DNA of 64,000 nt from Petaurus breviceps papuanus. Taxonomy: Eukaryota > Chordata > Mammalia > Diprotodontia > Petauridae. The stretch is from contig JAMXIF010000058.1 of assembly GCA_028583685.1 (NCBI GenBank), positions 16,988,742 through 17,052,741 on the forward strand, in the 5' to 3' direction. A model generated the notes under the pieces. The model searched no databases and was not told the DNA's origin. It worked only from the letters and a program-made list of their open reading frames with translations. Both the position numbers and the translations under genes were made by a program. Positions 10,505-21,159 of the stretch are shown piece after piece (the stretch's first letter is position 1; the number at the start of each line of letters is the position of its first letter).

Positions 10505-10625
10505 TTCTGAGCCTCAGTTTTCCCAGTTTTAGAATAAAGGTAATATTTGCACTACCTGCCTTGTGGGGTTGTGAGGAAATCACATTGTAAACCGAAAGCC
10601 TTGTATAAATGGGAGCTCTTGTTGG
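10505..10625 (+). mobile_element. MIR SINE 3' fragment
   Basis: 'TGAGCCTCAGTTTTCCCAGT', 'CTACCTGCCTTGTGGGGTTG' and 'TTGTATAAATGGGAGCTCTT' follow the MIR 3' half. Confidence 0.8.
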
Positions 10626-10860
10626 TAATGAGAGAAGCAAACATATGGAACTAGAGTCAAGGTATTTGGTTGCTGAGTCTATTTTCTACATCAGTCCAAG
10701 AAATTTTTTATATCCTTTCTATTTTCTGTATAGGTAGTGGCATGATTTTGAAAGGTTTAGAGATTATTTAGGAATATATGGCATGAATGGAAAAAAATGA
10801 TTCAAATTATTATCCAATATGATCATCAGGGTAATATTGGTAATTATTTACTTATTGGCC

Positions 10861-11063
10861 TACTTACTTATCTCTCTCTTTTTTTTTTTTATAAAGCAAT
10901 TGGGGTTAAGTAACTTGCCTAAGGTTACATGGCCAGTTTTTTTTTTGTGTATGTGTGTAGGTGTTAAGTATCTGAGTCCAGAACCGATCCTGGGTCCTCC
11001 CAACTCCAGGGCTGGTGCTCTTACTCACTGCGCCACCTAGCCGCCCCCTACTTACTTATCTCT
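10861..11063 (-). mobile_element. Short tRNA-headed SINE, antisense, with 15-bp target-site duplication
   Basis: Body 10876-11048. From 5' to 3' on the plus strand it shows a T-run (A-tail), GCAATTGGGGTTAAGTAACT, GGTTACATGGCCAG, a TTTTTTTTTGTGTATGTGTG insert, then the antisense head GCGCCACCTAGCCGCCCCC. The perfect duplication TACTTACTTATCTCT lies at 10861-10875 and 11049-11063. Confidence 0.92.
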
Positions 11064-11345
11064 ACAAAATCTTTGACAATAATTTACACACATTTTGAAG
11101 GTATCTTTATTTTTTTAATCAGTTCTTATCCTTTGATCACTTATCTTTTGGGAAATGGCTTTTAGGCTTATCTATTTCTATTAATGCCCTATAATTCTTA
11201 GATGTCAGACTTTTATCAGAGGTATATGGTGTGATTTTTTAAACAATGGATATTTCCCTTTTTTCCCCCTAATTGTATTAATTTAGTTTATATATTTCTC
11301 AACATTACATAATCATGTTTGTCTTTCATATTTTGTAACCTCCTC
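11064..11345 (-). mobile_element. L1-lineage LINE fragment, antisense
   Basis: 'CTTATCCTTTGATCACTTAT', 'GGGAAATGGCTTTTAGG' and 'TCAGACTTTTATCAGAGGTA' match the antisense ORF2 end of marsupial L1 ('CCTTTGACCATTTATCAATTGGGGAATGG...TTTATCAGAGA'). Confidence 0.65.
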
Positions 11346-11529
11346 AATTCCTTATTAATTTAGAATTATTTGCCATTGCTATAATTGTAAAAGTTCTTTT
11401 CATAAATTTTGCTCTATTTTTATTGCTGCAATATTTTATATTTGCATCGTACATACATTTTGAGCAAGTTATAGTATCTGGTATAAAATGAAGCTTTAAA
11501 CTTCTTCTTGTCATTTTTTGAGCAAGGGT

Positions 11530-12530
11530 TATATAGATTGAGAAAGCGTGGACCTTGATTGAATTATGAGAAGAGAACAGGCAGGCTTTTGTACATAAGA
11601 CTGTATCTTTATGGTCATACAGTTGACTCAAGGGAATAGAGAATACAATATCGTACTATGTTAATTTTTTGTTTTTTGGATTATAAAAATGCATTTGATT
11701 CAGTGAATCGAATTACAGTTATTATGGCTCTTCTACAAAGTGTTACTCATGAATATGTTAAGTTCAATAAAAATTCCTTGATAGATACAACAGAGATAAC
11801 TTTGATTATTAATATCAAGGAAAATATCATCAGGTGTTTGCCTGGTATGAAGGACGCCCAGACAAGTACAGATGAGAGATTCACTATAGATGAAGAGATA
11901 TTTGAAATGTTCCTTTTTGTGAATGAGATTGTGCTGATTACATCCAGTTTGGGAATATTGCATAGTCTCTTAAATGAGACCTATAATCATTCAGAAGAGT
12001 TTAACATAAGTGCCTCCCCAAAAAAGCTAAGTGAGAGAAAAATTTGTTTAAACTATGACAAACAGTTGGATGGATAGCCCAAAAATAGCTGGTCTGTGAG
12101 GACTTTAGACAAACACTGTAGATAGACAACTGGGCCAAGAATTGACAGGTTGCATTTGGGAAATCAGACAGTGCTTCCAATGACCCTAGACTTCTCCCTG
12201 AAAATAAAATCTTATCCTTGTAACATCATTATTTTTCCACTTTGAAGCATGGAATACCACAACTTCCAGGAAAAGAAAATTATAGATCACTTCAGGGGCA
12301 ATGGATAGATATACCGTGGGCACATATAGGCTGCTACATATTATGAATAAGTGCTCATGAGGCACTGTAAATCACATCATCAAAAATATGTGTGGTAGTG
12401 TCATCTAGTGAAATGTCAGTAGATCTAGAGAAAGACTCCATGGACAATTTTTCAGAGGAGAGTTTTATAGCATAAGAAGTTACAGGTGTGTTTCAGTCTG
12501 TTTGAAGGAAGACCCATGTGTATTTGAACA
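11530..12530 (+). mobile_element. RTE (BovB-like) LINE relic, reverse transcriptase region
   Basis: In sense it encodes pieces of the RTE reverse transcriptase. REEQAG (QAGF box) lies near 11570. FLDYKNAFDSVNR lies at about 11673-11711, against the usual 'F(I/V)DY.KAFDSV'. A stretch ending FLFVNEIVLITSS lies near 11910-11950, where the active-site FADD(IVL) has become FVNE(IVL), so the two catalytic aspartates are lost. Frames shift between blocks and the later part (12090-12530) only vaguely follows the RTE C-terminal region. The 139-codon ORF 11658-12077 is the best preserved part. RTE is the likely source of the tail carried by the Mar-1 SINEs in this window. Dead copy. Confidence 0.8.
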
Positions 12531-13085
12531 TGAATACAATAAGGTATTCAACTATTCATGTAAGAAGCAGCCTTAGAGTAGTGTCATCTGAAGGCCCATG
12601 ACATGTGAGACCCTCTATATCTGGGCAGTAGTGACACCTTCCCAGGGCCTCTAAGGATTTTTCCTTGTGCTTGAAGGAACACCTATTAGGATCAGCAACT
12701 TTACATTACCATTCATGATATTGTCAGGAAACAGGTTGAAATTTTCATCTTTGTTTTGGAAATGAGTCTCTAGAAGAAGAAAAGCCCTGATCCTAAATCA
12801 GAAGTTGTTTTTCAAGTCAGTTTAGGATCTACTAGCTGAGACTCCCTATTGACTGTATATTGGACAGTTCATCCTGATAGATAGATAACATTACATCGCC
12901 CACAACCCTTACTTAATTCTCAATGCTTGAAAACTCCCAATGCTAACCCAAATTAGTTTTTTCCTGTCTTAGACCTTAATTTCTGGTCTATTTAGTCCCA
13001 TCATTTAGAACCTCATAGATTCTACTCTCATCCAGTTATGATTTTTGGTTTTTCCTCTTGTCAATGTGTTTTGTTTTGGTTTTTG
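12530..13085. other. Unassigned intron sequence
   Basis: No recognised repeat or coding signal. Confidence 0.4.
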
Positions 13086-13086
13086 C

Positions 13087-13248
13087 TTTTTTTTTTTTTG
13101 GAGGGGGTAAGGTAGGTCAGTTGGGGTCAAGTGACTTGCCCAAGGTCCCATAGCTAGTTTTGTGTCAAGTGTCTGAGGCCAGATTTGAACTCAGGTCCTC
13201 TGGACTCCAGGGCCAGTGCTCCATTCACTGTGCCACCCAGCTGCCCCA
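13087..13248 (-). mobile_element. Short tRNA-headed SINE, antisense
   Basis: T-run, then 'CAGTTGGGGTCAAGTGACTT', 'GCCCAAGGTCCCATAGCTAG', 'AGATTTGAACTCAGGTCCTC' and head 'TGTGCCACCCAGCTGCCCC'. Flanks share CAAT(A/G)TGTTT, a possible short or decayed duplication. Confidence 0.88.
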
Positions 13249-13249
13249 A

Positions 13250-13665
13250 TATGTTTGTTTAGTTAGAAGATGACCAGAACAGCCTTAGTGCTGCACAGTT
13301 GACTGCCATTGGTACTTTTTCACCTTCCATTATGATACAGCTAGGCCCCATTAACTTGAGTGTCTCTCAAGAAGACTATGCCTTCTCAGTTTTTCAAGGG
13401 ACTCAACACATTGCCAGTGCTTACTTCAGTGTTGAATAATAAGAGAAAATGTACACAAGAGCTTTTTTCAGCATGTCTCCCAATAGTACCCCTTCTCCCC
13501 AACACACACATTAAACCTTGCCATGTGACAAAGAGAAACAGGCATAGGTGATGAACAAGGTAACTGCTTCTTGTAGACATGCAGTATTTTGCACCCATGT
13601 GTGCCCATCTCTCTGTTAATAGGAGTAAAAAGTGTTTCTCATCTGTTCTTCAGGAGTAAGGTTGG
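13250..13665. other. Unassigned intron sequence
   Basis: No family recognised. Overlapping short ORFs on both strands look like chance. Confidence 0.4.
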
Positions 13666-13995
13666 TTTTTGTAATTATTCTGAATTCAACCACTGTTTAT
13701 TCTTGTTTTCATCTACATTGTTGTCATTATTATAAACTTTGTTCTTCTGATTCTGCTAACTTCACTTTGTGTCTGTTCATATGAATCTGGCCATGTTTCT
13801 TTGAATTCCTCCCATTCCTACTTTCTTACAATGTAATAATATTACATTTCATTCATATACCATAGTTTGCTCAGCCGTTTTTTAATTGCTGGAAACTCAT
13901 TTTGTTTCCAACACTTGAATGCCACAAAGAATGTTGCTATATGGTCTATAAAAGATTTTTCTTTCTGTCTTTGACTTCCTGGATGTATATCATCA
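13665..13995 (-). mobile_element. L1-lineage LINE 3' part, antisense
   Basis: 'AACTTCACTTTGTGTCTGTT', 'ACAATGTAATAATATTACAT', 'ATATACCATAGTTTGCTCAG' and 'TTTCCAACACTTGAATGCCA' match antisense L1 ORF2 end and 3' UTR of marsupials. Confidence 0.75.
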
Positions 13996-14099
13996 TCTGT
14001 TTTCTCATTCAGCAGATTTTATGGCATAACTGCTATCATGTGGAGGTTCACAAAAAATATCTTACCTTAAAAACAGAGAGAGAAGAGTCACAGATGATT

Positions 14100-14190
14100 T
14101 TAGTGTTTTGAAAATGAGTATCTGGGATAATGTTGATACCATTATAAAAAAGTGGAAAATTGAGTTCTGTTTTAGACATGTTGAACCTGA
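14100..14190 (-). mobile_element. L2-clade LINE fragment, antisense
   Basis: 'AATTGAGTTCTGTTTTAGAC' and 'ATGTTGAACCTGAGGGGGC' resemble the antisense L2 phrase 'GAGTTCAGTTTTGGACATGTTGAGTTTGAGG'. Short. Confidence 0.5.
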
Positions 14191-14324
14191 GGGGGCAGAA
14201 GCACACCTTCTCTGTAAAGCCTTCCCTGACCATTCCAACCCATACAATTTTCTCCCTTCTCTGAAACCTGAGAGGTCAGAAAACTTGGGTGAGAATAATG
14301 GTTCTTCCATGATAAAGGAAGATG

Positions 14325-14580
14325 ATGATGATAATGGTAACTGATAATTTCATAGCATTTTAAGGTCTGATATATGTTCTACCTGCATGGTTTCATTTGG
14401 TCCTCACAGCAGCCTTCTGAGGTTAATACTTTAGTTGTTGTTACTCCCATTTTGCTGATGAAGAAACTGAGGCCTAGTGGTTAAGTGATTTGTCCATTTT
14501 CACATAGCCAGTGTTTGGGGTAGAATTTAAATCCAGGTTTTCTTGTCTCCAGGTCTTATACTTACTATATCACGTTAGTT
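14325..14580 (-). mobile_element. MIR/CORE-SINE, antisense, near full length
   Basis: 'GGTTTCATTTGGTCCTCACA', 'CCCATTTTGCTGATGAAGAA', 'ACTGAGGCCTAGTGG', 'TTTCACATAGCCAGTG' and 'TTTAAATCCAGGTTTTCTTG', the whole antisense CORE-SINE order. Confidence 0.85.
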
Positions 14581-14589
14581 TTTAGGCCT

Positions 14590-15120
14590 TAGTTTCTTTT
14601 TTCATTTTAAAAAATTTACTTCCATTGTTTGGTTTTTTTTTTTGACACAACAGATACTTTCCCAAAACATCCAAATAAATCCTCCATGGGGTTACTGTCT
14701 TCTCTATGAAGATAATGGATTATTGACAGGAAAGAGGGATATATCTTTGAACACTGGCAGTATAGTGATAACCTGGAGAGTTAGATTTGATCAGTTTATT
14801 TGCTGGTCTATATTGACTTTATATCACTGTAGTCCTTATCTATCTTGCTTCTTTGGTGTTGATTTCTTCACATTTCATCTTTTTATACAGGTTTGCCCAT
14901 ATCTCTGAATTCTGCATCATTCCTTGAATCTATTTTACTTGTGATTTTGAATATTTTTTCAGACCATCATTGATACTTTGCGTAACTGTTCATGCTCTTA
15001 ATTATGTAAAATTTTACTTATTAGCCCAGACCTGTGATTTCATCAATATAGGAAACTGTTAATGTAGGACCTTCCTTATTAACATTTTAGCAACTTCTTT
15101 GTAACTTAAAAGTCTTCAAA
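14590..15120. other. Unassigned AT-rich intron
   Basis: No family recognised. It lies between L1 3' fragments at 13665-13995 and 15270-15720, so part of it may be decayed L1. Confidence 0.4.
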
Positions 15121-15124
15121 AGTC

Positions 15125-15265
15125 ATGTGGGGGGCCTGAGAGTTTATGCAGATTGCCCATGAGCTCATAGCTAATTTCCTATAGAAATATAGCTAAAATA
15201 TGTTACATGTAATATTTCAGCTCAGGTCTTCTTGATTTCTAGGAAGACCATTATTCTATCCCTCC
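15125..15265 (-). mobile_element. MIR/CORE-SINE, antisense, diverged
   Basis: 'ATTGCCCATGAGCTCATAGC', 'TTCAGCTCAGGTCTTCTTGA' and 'GGAAGACCATTATTCTATCC' fit the antisense CORE and head. Confidence 0.55.
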
Positions 15266-15269
15266 TAAG

Positions 15270-15720
15270 CTTATATAGTTGCAGCAATTTGTAGTAGATT
15301 TTTGATGTTGACTTTCTATAAGCAATATTGACTATCCAGTCTGTATCTTCTGATTATAGCTTCCTGGATTTTACTTGTATAAAAGGTTTTTAATTTTATG
15401 TAATCAAGATGATCTATTTTATCCTTTTTCAATCCCTTCTAATCCTTGTTTAGCTAAAATTTTTCCTCCTATCCATAACTGTGAAACATATAACCTTTTG
15501 TTTTCCTCTAATTTTTAAGTGTGATTATCCGTCTCTGAATACATACATACATACACATATATGTATATATATTTATATATGTATAATAGGTTCCTCCAGA
15601 AATCTAGGATTTTGAGAGCAGAGGCTGGATAAAGCATTTGATTTTCTTAATCAATGTTTGAAAATTATCCTCCCACATTTTTGAAATGTGTTATTGTAGG
15701 CCCTGAGTCTTCACTGTAAC
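15270..15720 (-). mobile_element. L1-lineage LINE fragment, antisense, with a TACA/TATA tract
   Basis: 'TTTTTAATTTTATGTAATCA' followed by 'AGATGATCTATTTTATCC' is the antisense ORF2 phrase common to marsupial L1. A (TACA)/(TATA) microsatellite sits at about 15540-15586. Confidence 0.65.
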
Positions 15721-16029
15721 ATCAGAGCTATGCAATGTGAAATGACTTATTATAAAATAAATACCTCTGTGCCCTGAAGTAGAGACACCTCTGCCATTAA
15801 AGCTTATCTTCCCTTTCTTGTAGTTTCTTGGTAATTACCTACATTCTATAGGGCCCTGCAGATCAGCATCAGATTGAGAGAGAAAAGTCCTCTAGTAGTA
15901 AAGTGGACAAATCATCCCTCCTCCTTTCTTCATTAAAGAATCTGAGAAGGAAGGGTCCATAGTCAGCCCAAGGATGGGCTGGAGGGGCTTACCAATTACA
16001 TGGATATTCATGGATGTAACTTTCGGTTA

Positions 16030-16560
16030 TGGGACTTTTTTAATGACCTGTGTATATGGTTACATGTGAAGAGCACCTGACTTCAGAGATGGACTCCTTC
16101 CCTAGTTATGTGCCTGGAAAGCTAATTATTCAGTCGGATGGTAATGAAAGACCCTGCCATCTGTCTGCTGATTTAATGGAGTGTCAGCACATTCCAAATA
16201 GGAAGTAATTGGATTGACAGACACAAAGCCAGTTATTAGACCGTTATTATCTGATTGGAAAAAGCAAGTAGAGGAGCATACAACTGTAGCAAAACTAATC
16301 TGATGATGTCTGTTGTTCCCGGAACACGCAGTCTGCCACACAGGATTCATGGGCTTTGAAACCCCTGACCGGCTTAGGAACGTTTGGAGCGCCTTCTCTC
16401 TGAATTCATCTCTGCATTCTTATTACAAATCATTAGAATGCAATCTAATAAAACACCGTTTGCATAAAGATGGGACCCATTTATAAAACTGTCACTGCAG
16501 CCACTCTATTAATAGAGCCATTTTAAAGATTTATTGTGAGCATATGTTACTTTTTACAGG
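16030..16560. promoter_or_regulatory. Candidate conserved non-coding element
   Basis: About 530 bp with no repeat family, no decayed poly-A and no chance microsatellites, in an otherwise repeat-filled intron. It is rich in homeodomain-like cores (TGATTTAATGG, GTAATTGGATTGACAG at 16205-16220 with a TGACAG Meis/TGIF-like site, TTATTATCTGATTGG, TCTAATAAAAC, ATTAATAG). This texture is typical of vertebrate developmental enhancers. Inference only: conservation cannot be measured here. Confidence 0.45.
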
Positions 16561-17165
16561 GGGCCAGATTGAGAGCTGCAGGATTTGAACACGTAAGAAT
16601 GTGCCTCTGGTTGTGATGATTGGAAGAAATAAGTTATCCTGCCCAAGGAATGTCATGAGAATAGTACTTGTTTCTTGCTTTTCAGGTACAGTCATCCAAC
16701 AACAGTCTTGATGAAACAGTAACGAAAGGTGTCTAGGTCTGGTTCAGTGTTGTGCATAGAGTACTTACACACTCACACATACTCCAGCCTGAAAACCTTG
16801 GAAGTTAGAGACACATGGTTAGGGCCGGGTATCACCGTACAAGCCAAAATCAAGGCCTGGATGCTTTCCTCTCTCCATAGGATGCTAATGAGATCGAGCT
16901 GATGGGAAAGGACCAAAGAGTCATTGGCTCTTCCTATTCATTAGTTAAACAAGAGTCACAATGTGATGTGTTATAGTTCCTGGAATTCTAGGAGTTCTTG
17001 GTTTTATGGAGAGAGAACTGGGCAATCAATCAGAAAACTTAACATCTGATGTCACTAACCAGTCATATTACTTTAGACATGCTTTGTAATATCTCTGATC
17101 TCTAAACGAGGAGATTGGATTCAGTAACCTCTAACATTGAGGTTCTTTGAGTTCTAATGATCTGT
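16560..17165. other. Unassigned intron sequence
   Basis: No repeat recognised; could extend the repeat-free block before it. Confidence 0.4.
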
Positions 17166-17167
17166 GA

Positions 17168-17400
17168 ATAGATCATCAATCTGTGAATAGCAATAATAAT
17201 TTACATTTATTAAATGCTTTATGTCTGCAAATAATCTTCATCCCAGAAAATACATGATATAATTCAAGGGTTAATTATTATCCTCATTTCACACATGCAA
17301 AAATTGAGGCCCAGTAAGGTAAAATAACGTGTTCAGGGTTACATGAATATAAAATATACTTGAGTATTTGAGCTTGGCATGTATGACTTCTGTCAAAGAA
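17168..17400 (-). mobile_element. MIR/CORE-SINE, antisense
   Basis: 'GCAATAATAATTTACATTTA', 'TTATTATCCTCATTTCACAC' and 'AAAATTGAGGCCCAGTAAGG' follow antisense MIR. Confidence 0.75.
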
Positions 17401-17429
17401 GAGTTGTTCATGATTCAATGTCACCATTT

Positions 17430-17545
17430 TCAATTCAATTCATTTTTTAAGCACATACTATCAGGCACTGGTGATAAACCCTAGGAATATGAAAAGAGAC
17501 AAATGACAGTCCCTATCCTCAGGGAGGTTATAATCTAATGAATAT
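17430..17545 (-). mobile_element. L2 LINE 3' end, antisense
   Basis: 'AAGCACATACTATCAGGCAC', 'CCTAGGAATATGAAAAGAG' and 'CCTCAGGGAGGTTATAATC' match the reverse complement of the L2 tail. Confidence 0.7.
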
Positions 17546-17554
17546 GACAAGAAG

Positions 17555-18455
17555 TCTCTAGTGGGAACTGGGCTTGTCTCTGGGCTGCATAACATTTTCA
17601 TCAATGATTTGTAGAGTAGTATAGATGGCTTTTTCTTTAAGTTTGTAAGTGATATAAAGCTAGGAGAGGTAGCTAACACACTAGGTGATAATAGAGATCT
17701 TAACAGATTAGAGCCTTGTGAGCTGAATAAAGCATAATTCACTTGGGATAAATATGAATTCTTACACTTGAGTATGAAAATATCAACTTCACAAATACAC
17801 AGTGGGGAAGTATGTGAGACAGCAGTCAGTCTGAAAAATATCTAGAGGTTCTAGTGGATTATAAACTCAATGAGTCAACAGTGTCATATAGCAACCAGGT
17901 TAGCTAATACCATCTTGGGCAGGATTAAGAGACATATATAGACTCCGGGAATGAAGAGATAGTAGTAGCTCTGTAGTCTACACCACTCAGACTTCACCTG
18001 GAATACTCTGTTAAGTTCTGGGTGTCTGACACTGTTTAAAGAAGTCCATTGATGAGGTTGTCCTCTGGATGAGCATCCAGAAGGAGAGCAAGCAGGATTG
18101 CAAAGGGCCTTGCATCCACGTCACATGAGGAGCAGTTGAAGGAATAGGGAATGTATAGCCTGGAGAAACACAAAGACTTGAAGTACAAGATCATTATATT
18201 AAAGTATCTAAAGGGGTACCTTGCAGAGGAGACATTAGACTCTTCTGTTTTCCCTAGCGAGAAGAGCCAAGAGTGATGAAGCAACAATTAGAGTTGTCCC
18301 CAAAGTGGGATGGACTGCTCTGAGAGGCGGTGGGTCCCGGGTCTCAGAGTCAAGACGATCACTTGTCACATATGTGAGAGCAGGGATTCCTTTTGGGTAC
18401 TGAATGGAGTAGACTGTCATTGAAGTTCCTTCTCACTCTCAGTCTGTGGTTTCCG
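17555..18455 (+). mobile_element. CR1/L3 LINE, ORF2 C-terminal part and 3' end
   Basis: About 900 bp in sense. Phrases in order: 'AAGTTTGTAAGTGATATAAA' (the 'KFADDTK' region), 'CTAGAGGTTCTAGTGGATTA' ('LGVLVD'), 'CCATCTTGGGCAGGATTAAG', 'ACTTCACCTGGAATACTCTG' ('R.TLEYC'), 'CACGTCACATGAGGAGCAGT', 'TAGCCTGGAGAAACAC' ('FSLEKR'), ending near 'AAGTTCCTTCTCACTCTCAG'. Frames are broken, no long ORF. Confidence 0.82.
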
Positions 18456-18594
18456 TGTCCAATGCCCTTTTCACTGTACTGTCCAACATCTCACAGCATT
18501 TCTATTCATGGGTTACTAACAAGTCACTGCCCCTTCCTTTGTTTTCCTGCTTATGAAACAGCAGCAGTGTTTCCTTTACTTAACTTATGAAAAT

Positions 18595-21154
18595 AAATTA
18601 GAGGGAAGTGTGTAATTGTACAAGTTTTTTCATCATGAGTCCTTGGGAATTATCTTGGATTACTGTATTGATCAGAGTAGCCAAGTTGTTCACAGTTGAT
18701 CATCATCAAAACATTGCTTTTATTGTGCACAATGACCTCCCAGTTCTTCTCATTTCACTTTACATCAGTTTGTAGAAGTCTTTCCGTGTTTGTTTTTTTC
18801 CCCCTGAAACCACCCACTCATCATTTTCAGAGACAATGATATTTCTCACCACTGCCTCCCTTAATCCACCATCCTTTTATTACCTACCCATTCTCCCTTT
18901 ATTTCCCTATTGGGTAAGATAGATTTTTATTCTCTTTGAACCAATTCCGATGAGAGTGAGGTTCAAACATTGCTACTTCCTCCCATTTTCCTCTCCATTA
19001 TAAAAGCTCTTCTTTGTGCGACTCTTTTATGTGAGAAAATTTTCTCCAGCCTACCTTTCCTTGTCCCTTCTCCTAGTGATACCTCTTTCTTACTCATTCC
19101 TTTTTCTTTTTTTGGAGATTATCTTGACATAATTGACTTACACTCATTCCCTCTGTCTATGTAGACTCCTTCTGATTGCCCTAATAAGGATAAAATTCTT
19201 ATGAGTTATATGTATCATCTGCCCATATATCACCTTCCCGTATAAACGGTTTGACTTTATTGAGTCTCTTATGATTAAATGCTTTGTCATATTTACTTTT
19301 TATGATTCTCTTGAGTCTTGTGTTTGAATGTCAGATTTTCTGTTTAGCTCTTGTCTTTTCATCAGGGATGCTTGAAAGTTCTCTATTTCACTAAATATCT
19401 ATTTTTTTCTCCTGAAGGAGTATTCTCAGTTTTGCTGAGTAGTTATTCTAGGTTGTAGTCCTAGCTCCTTTGCCATCCACTCCTTTAAAATGGAGGCTGC
19501 TAAATCTTCTGTGATCTTGATTGTGGATCCATGGTATTTAAATTGTTTCCTTCTGGCTGTTTGCAACATTTTCTTCCTGACCTGGGAACTCTAGAATTTG
19601 GCAATAATATTCTTGAGAGTTACATTTTGAGATCTCTTTCAGGTGGTGATCAGTACATTCTTTCAATTTATATTTTACTCTCTGTATGTAAAATATCAGG
19701 GCAGTTTTCCTTGAAAGTTTCTTGAAATAAGATGATAGACTTTTTTTGATTATGTCTTTCAGGTAGTCCAGTAATTATTAAATTCTCTCTCCTCAGTCTC
19801 TTTTCTAGGTCAGCTATTTTCACATTTCCTTCAATTTTTTTTTCATTCTTTTGACTTTGTTTTTATTGTTTCTTGATGTCTCATGGAGTCATTATCTTCC
19901 ACTTGTCCAATTCTTATTTATAATGAATTGTTTTCTTCTGTGACTTTTTGTACCTCTTTTTCCATTTGACCAATTCTACTTTTTAAGGAATTCTTTTCTT
20001 CAGTGAATTTCTGTGCCTCTTTTACCAAGCTGTTAATTCTCTTTTCATATTTTCTTGTGTCACTCTCATTTCCCCCCATTTTTCCTCTACCACTATTATT
20101 TTTTTTCTTTAAGCCTTCTGGGAATTCTTGTTGGGCTAATTGTTGAGTCCAGTTAGCATTTGTCTTTGAGGCTTTGCCTATCACTGTTGTCACATTGTTG
20201 TCTTCTTTTGGGGGGGGGAGGGCAATTAGGGTTAAGTGACTTGCCCAAGGTCACATGGCTAGTTTTTGTGTTAAGTGTCTGATGCCAGATTTGAACTCAG
20301 GTCCTCCTGACTCCAGAGTCGGTGCACCACCTAGCCGCCCCCTGTTGTCTTCTTCTAAGTTTATGTCTTCCTGACATGTAGTAACTTTTATGATCACTTC
20401 TTTTCTTTTCCCTGTTTACTCATTTTTCCAGCCTATTTCTTGACTTTTAACTGCATTAAAGTTGGGCTCTACTCTTCTGGGAGTTGGGAGAAGCACAATC
20501 CCAAACTTAAGACTTTTTCATATTATTGTCTTCAGAACTAGTTCTAGGGATCTGCAAGTTTTGGGTGCTTCCAGGATAGTGTGATACTGGAAGAAGTATG
20601 GATACTGCTCTCCTGGTCTGAATTCTGGTATTTTCCCAGGAAGGGCCTCTGTTCTCCTGCAGCCACAAGTACTAACATTCCTCTCTGCTTTGGACTCGGG
20701 AGGAGGGCCCCTGCTCCCTCGTGGATGATCATAAGCACTATTCTCTGCCCCGGAATTGTAACCCAGAATTTTTTGTGGGCAGTCAGCACCAGCTGTACCC
20801 AGTGCTAGCAAAGAGTCCTCTGTAATCCCTTTCAGACCAATTGTCAGACAGAACTCTACCCCCGCCCCCCATCTCTTAACTGAGAGCACCTGAAGTTGCT
20901 GCTGCTGCCACTGCCTCTGCAATCTACCACTAGTGTTCTTCACACAGATCTGCCTCCCACCGCGGTGTTATAGGCCTCTCCTGCAGACCTCCTAAGGTTC
21001 TGCAAAATGTCTGTAAAAATGCCTCATTCACCTTTTCCTGGCTCTGCAGCTCCAAAATGTTGTCTGAGGAGTTATTTTAGAGTTGTTTGGATGGGAATGT
21101 TGGGGAGAGTTTGGCTGGGTTGCTGCCTCTAATTTACCATCTTGGCTCCCACAA
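18595..21154 (-). mobile_element. HAL1-type L1-lineage LINE, antisense, with nested SINE
   Basis: Reading on the minus strand from about 21150: a 5' end beginning GGGAGCCAAGATGGTAAATT and a 5' UTR-like part down to about 20345. Then comes an ORF1 coiled coil (20193-19918, 91 codons open, with KEAQKFTEEKNSL and KEVQKVTEENNSL heptads) and the rest of ORF1 to about 19345, where GLQPR and FSEIENFQASLMKRQELNRK are readable. The 3' part (19345-18595) ends with phrases shared with the L1 3' end. No room is left for an ORF2 reverse transcriptase, as expected of HAL1 ('half-L1'). The copy is about 2.4 kb without the SINE at 20208-20342. Frames are broken in the second half of ORF1. Confidence 0.8.
20196..20354 (-). 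mobile_element. Short tRNA-headed SINE, antisense, inside HAL1, C-rich tail
   Basis: Body 20208-20342: 'GCAATTAGGGTTAAGTGACT', 'TGCCCAAGGTCACATGGCTA', 'CAGATTTGAACTCAGGTCCT' and head 'GCACCACCTAGCCGCCCCC'. The duplication TGTTGTCTTCTT is at 20196-20207 and 20343-20354. Where other copies carry a T-run (A-tail) this one has TTGGGGGGGGGAGG, so in sense the tail is CCTCCCCCCCCCAA. Confidence 0.88.
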
Positions 21155-21159
21155 GTGCT

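Noticed and set aside
14325-14345. C/D-box snoRNA suggested by a GATGATGATGAT word and a following CTGATAA
   Set aside because: The words are too close together, lack a terminal stem, and belong to the start of an antisense MIR.
20518-20943. Antisense open frame of 141 codons with a Gln-rich start
   Set aside because: Lies in the 5' UTR-like part of the minus-strand HAL1, is GC-richer because of that element, and matches no protein I know.
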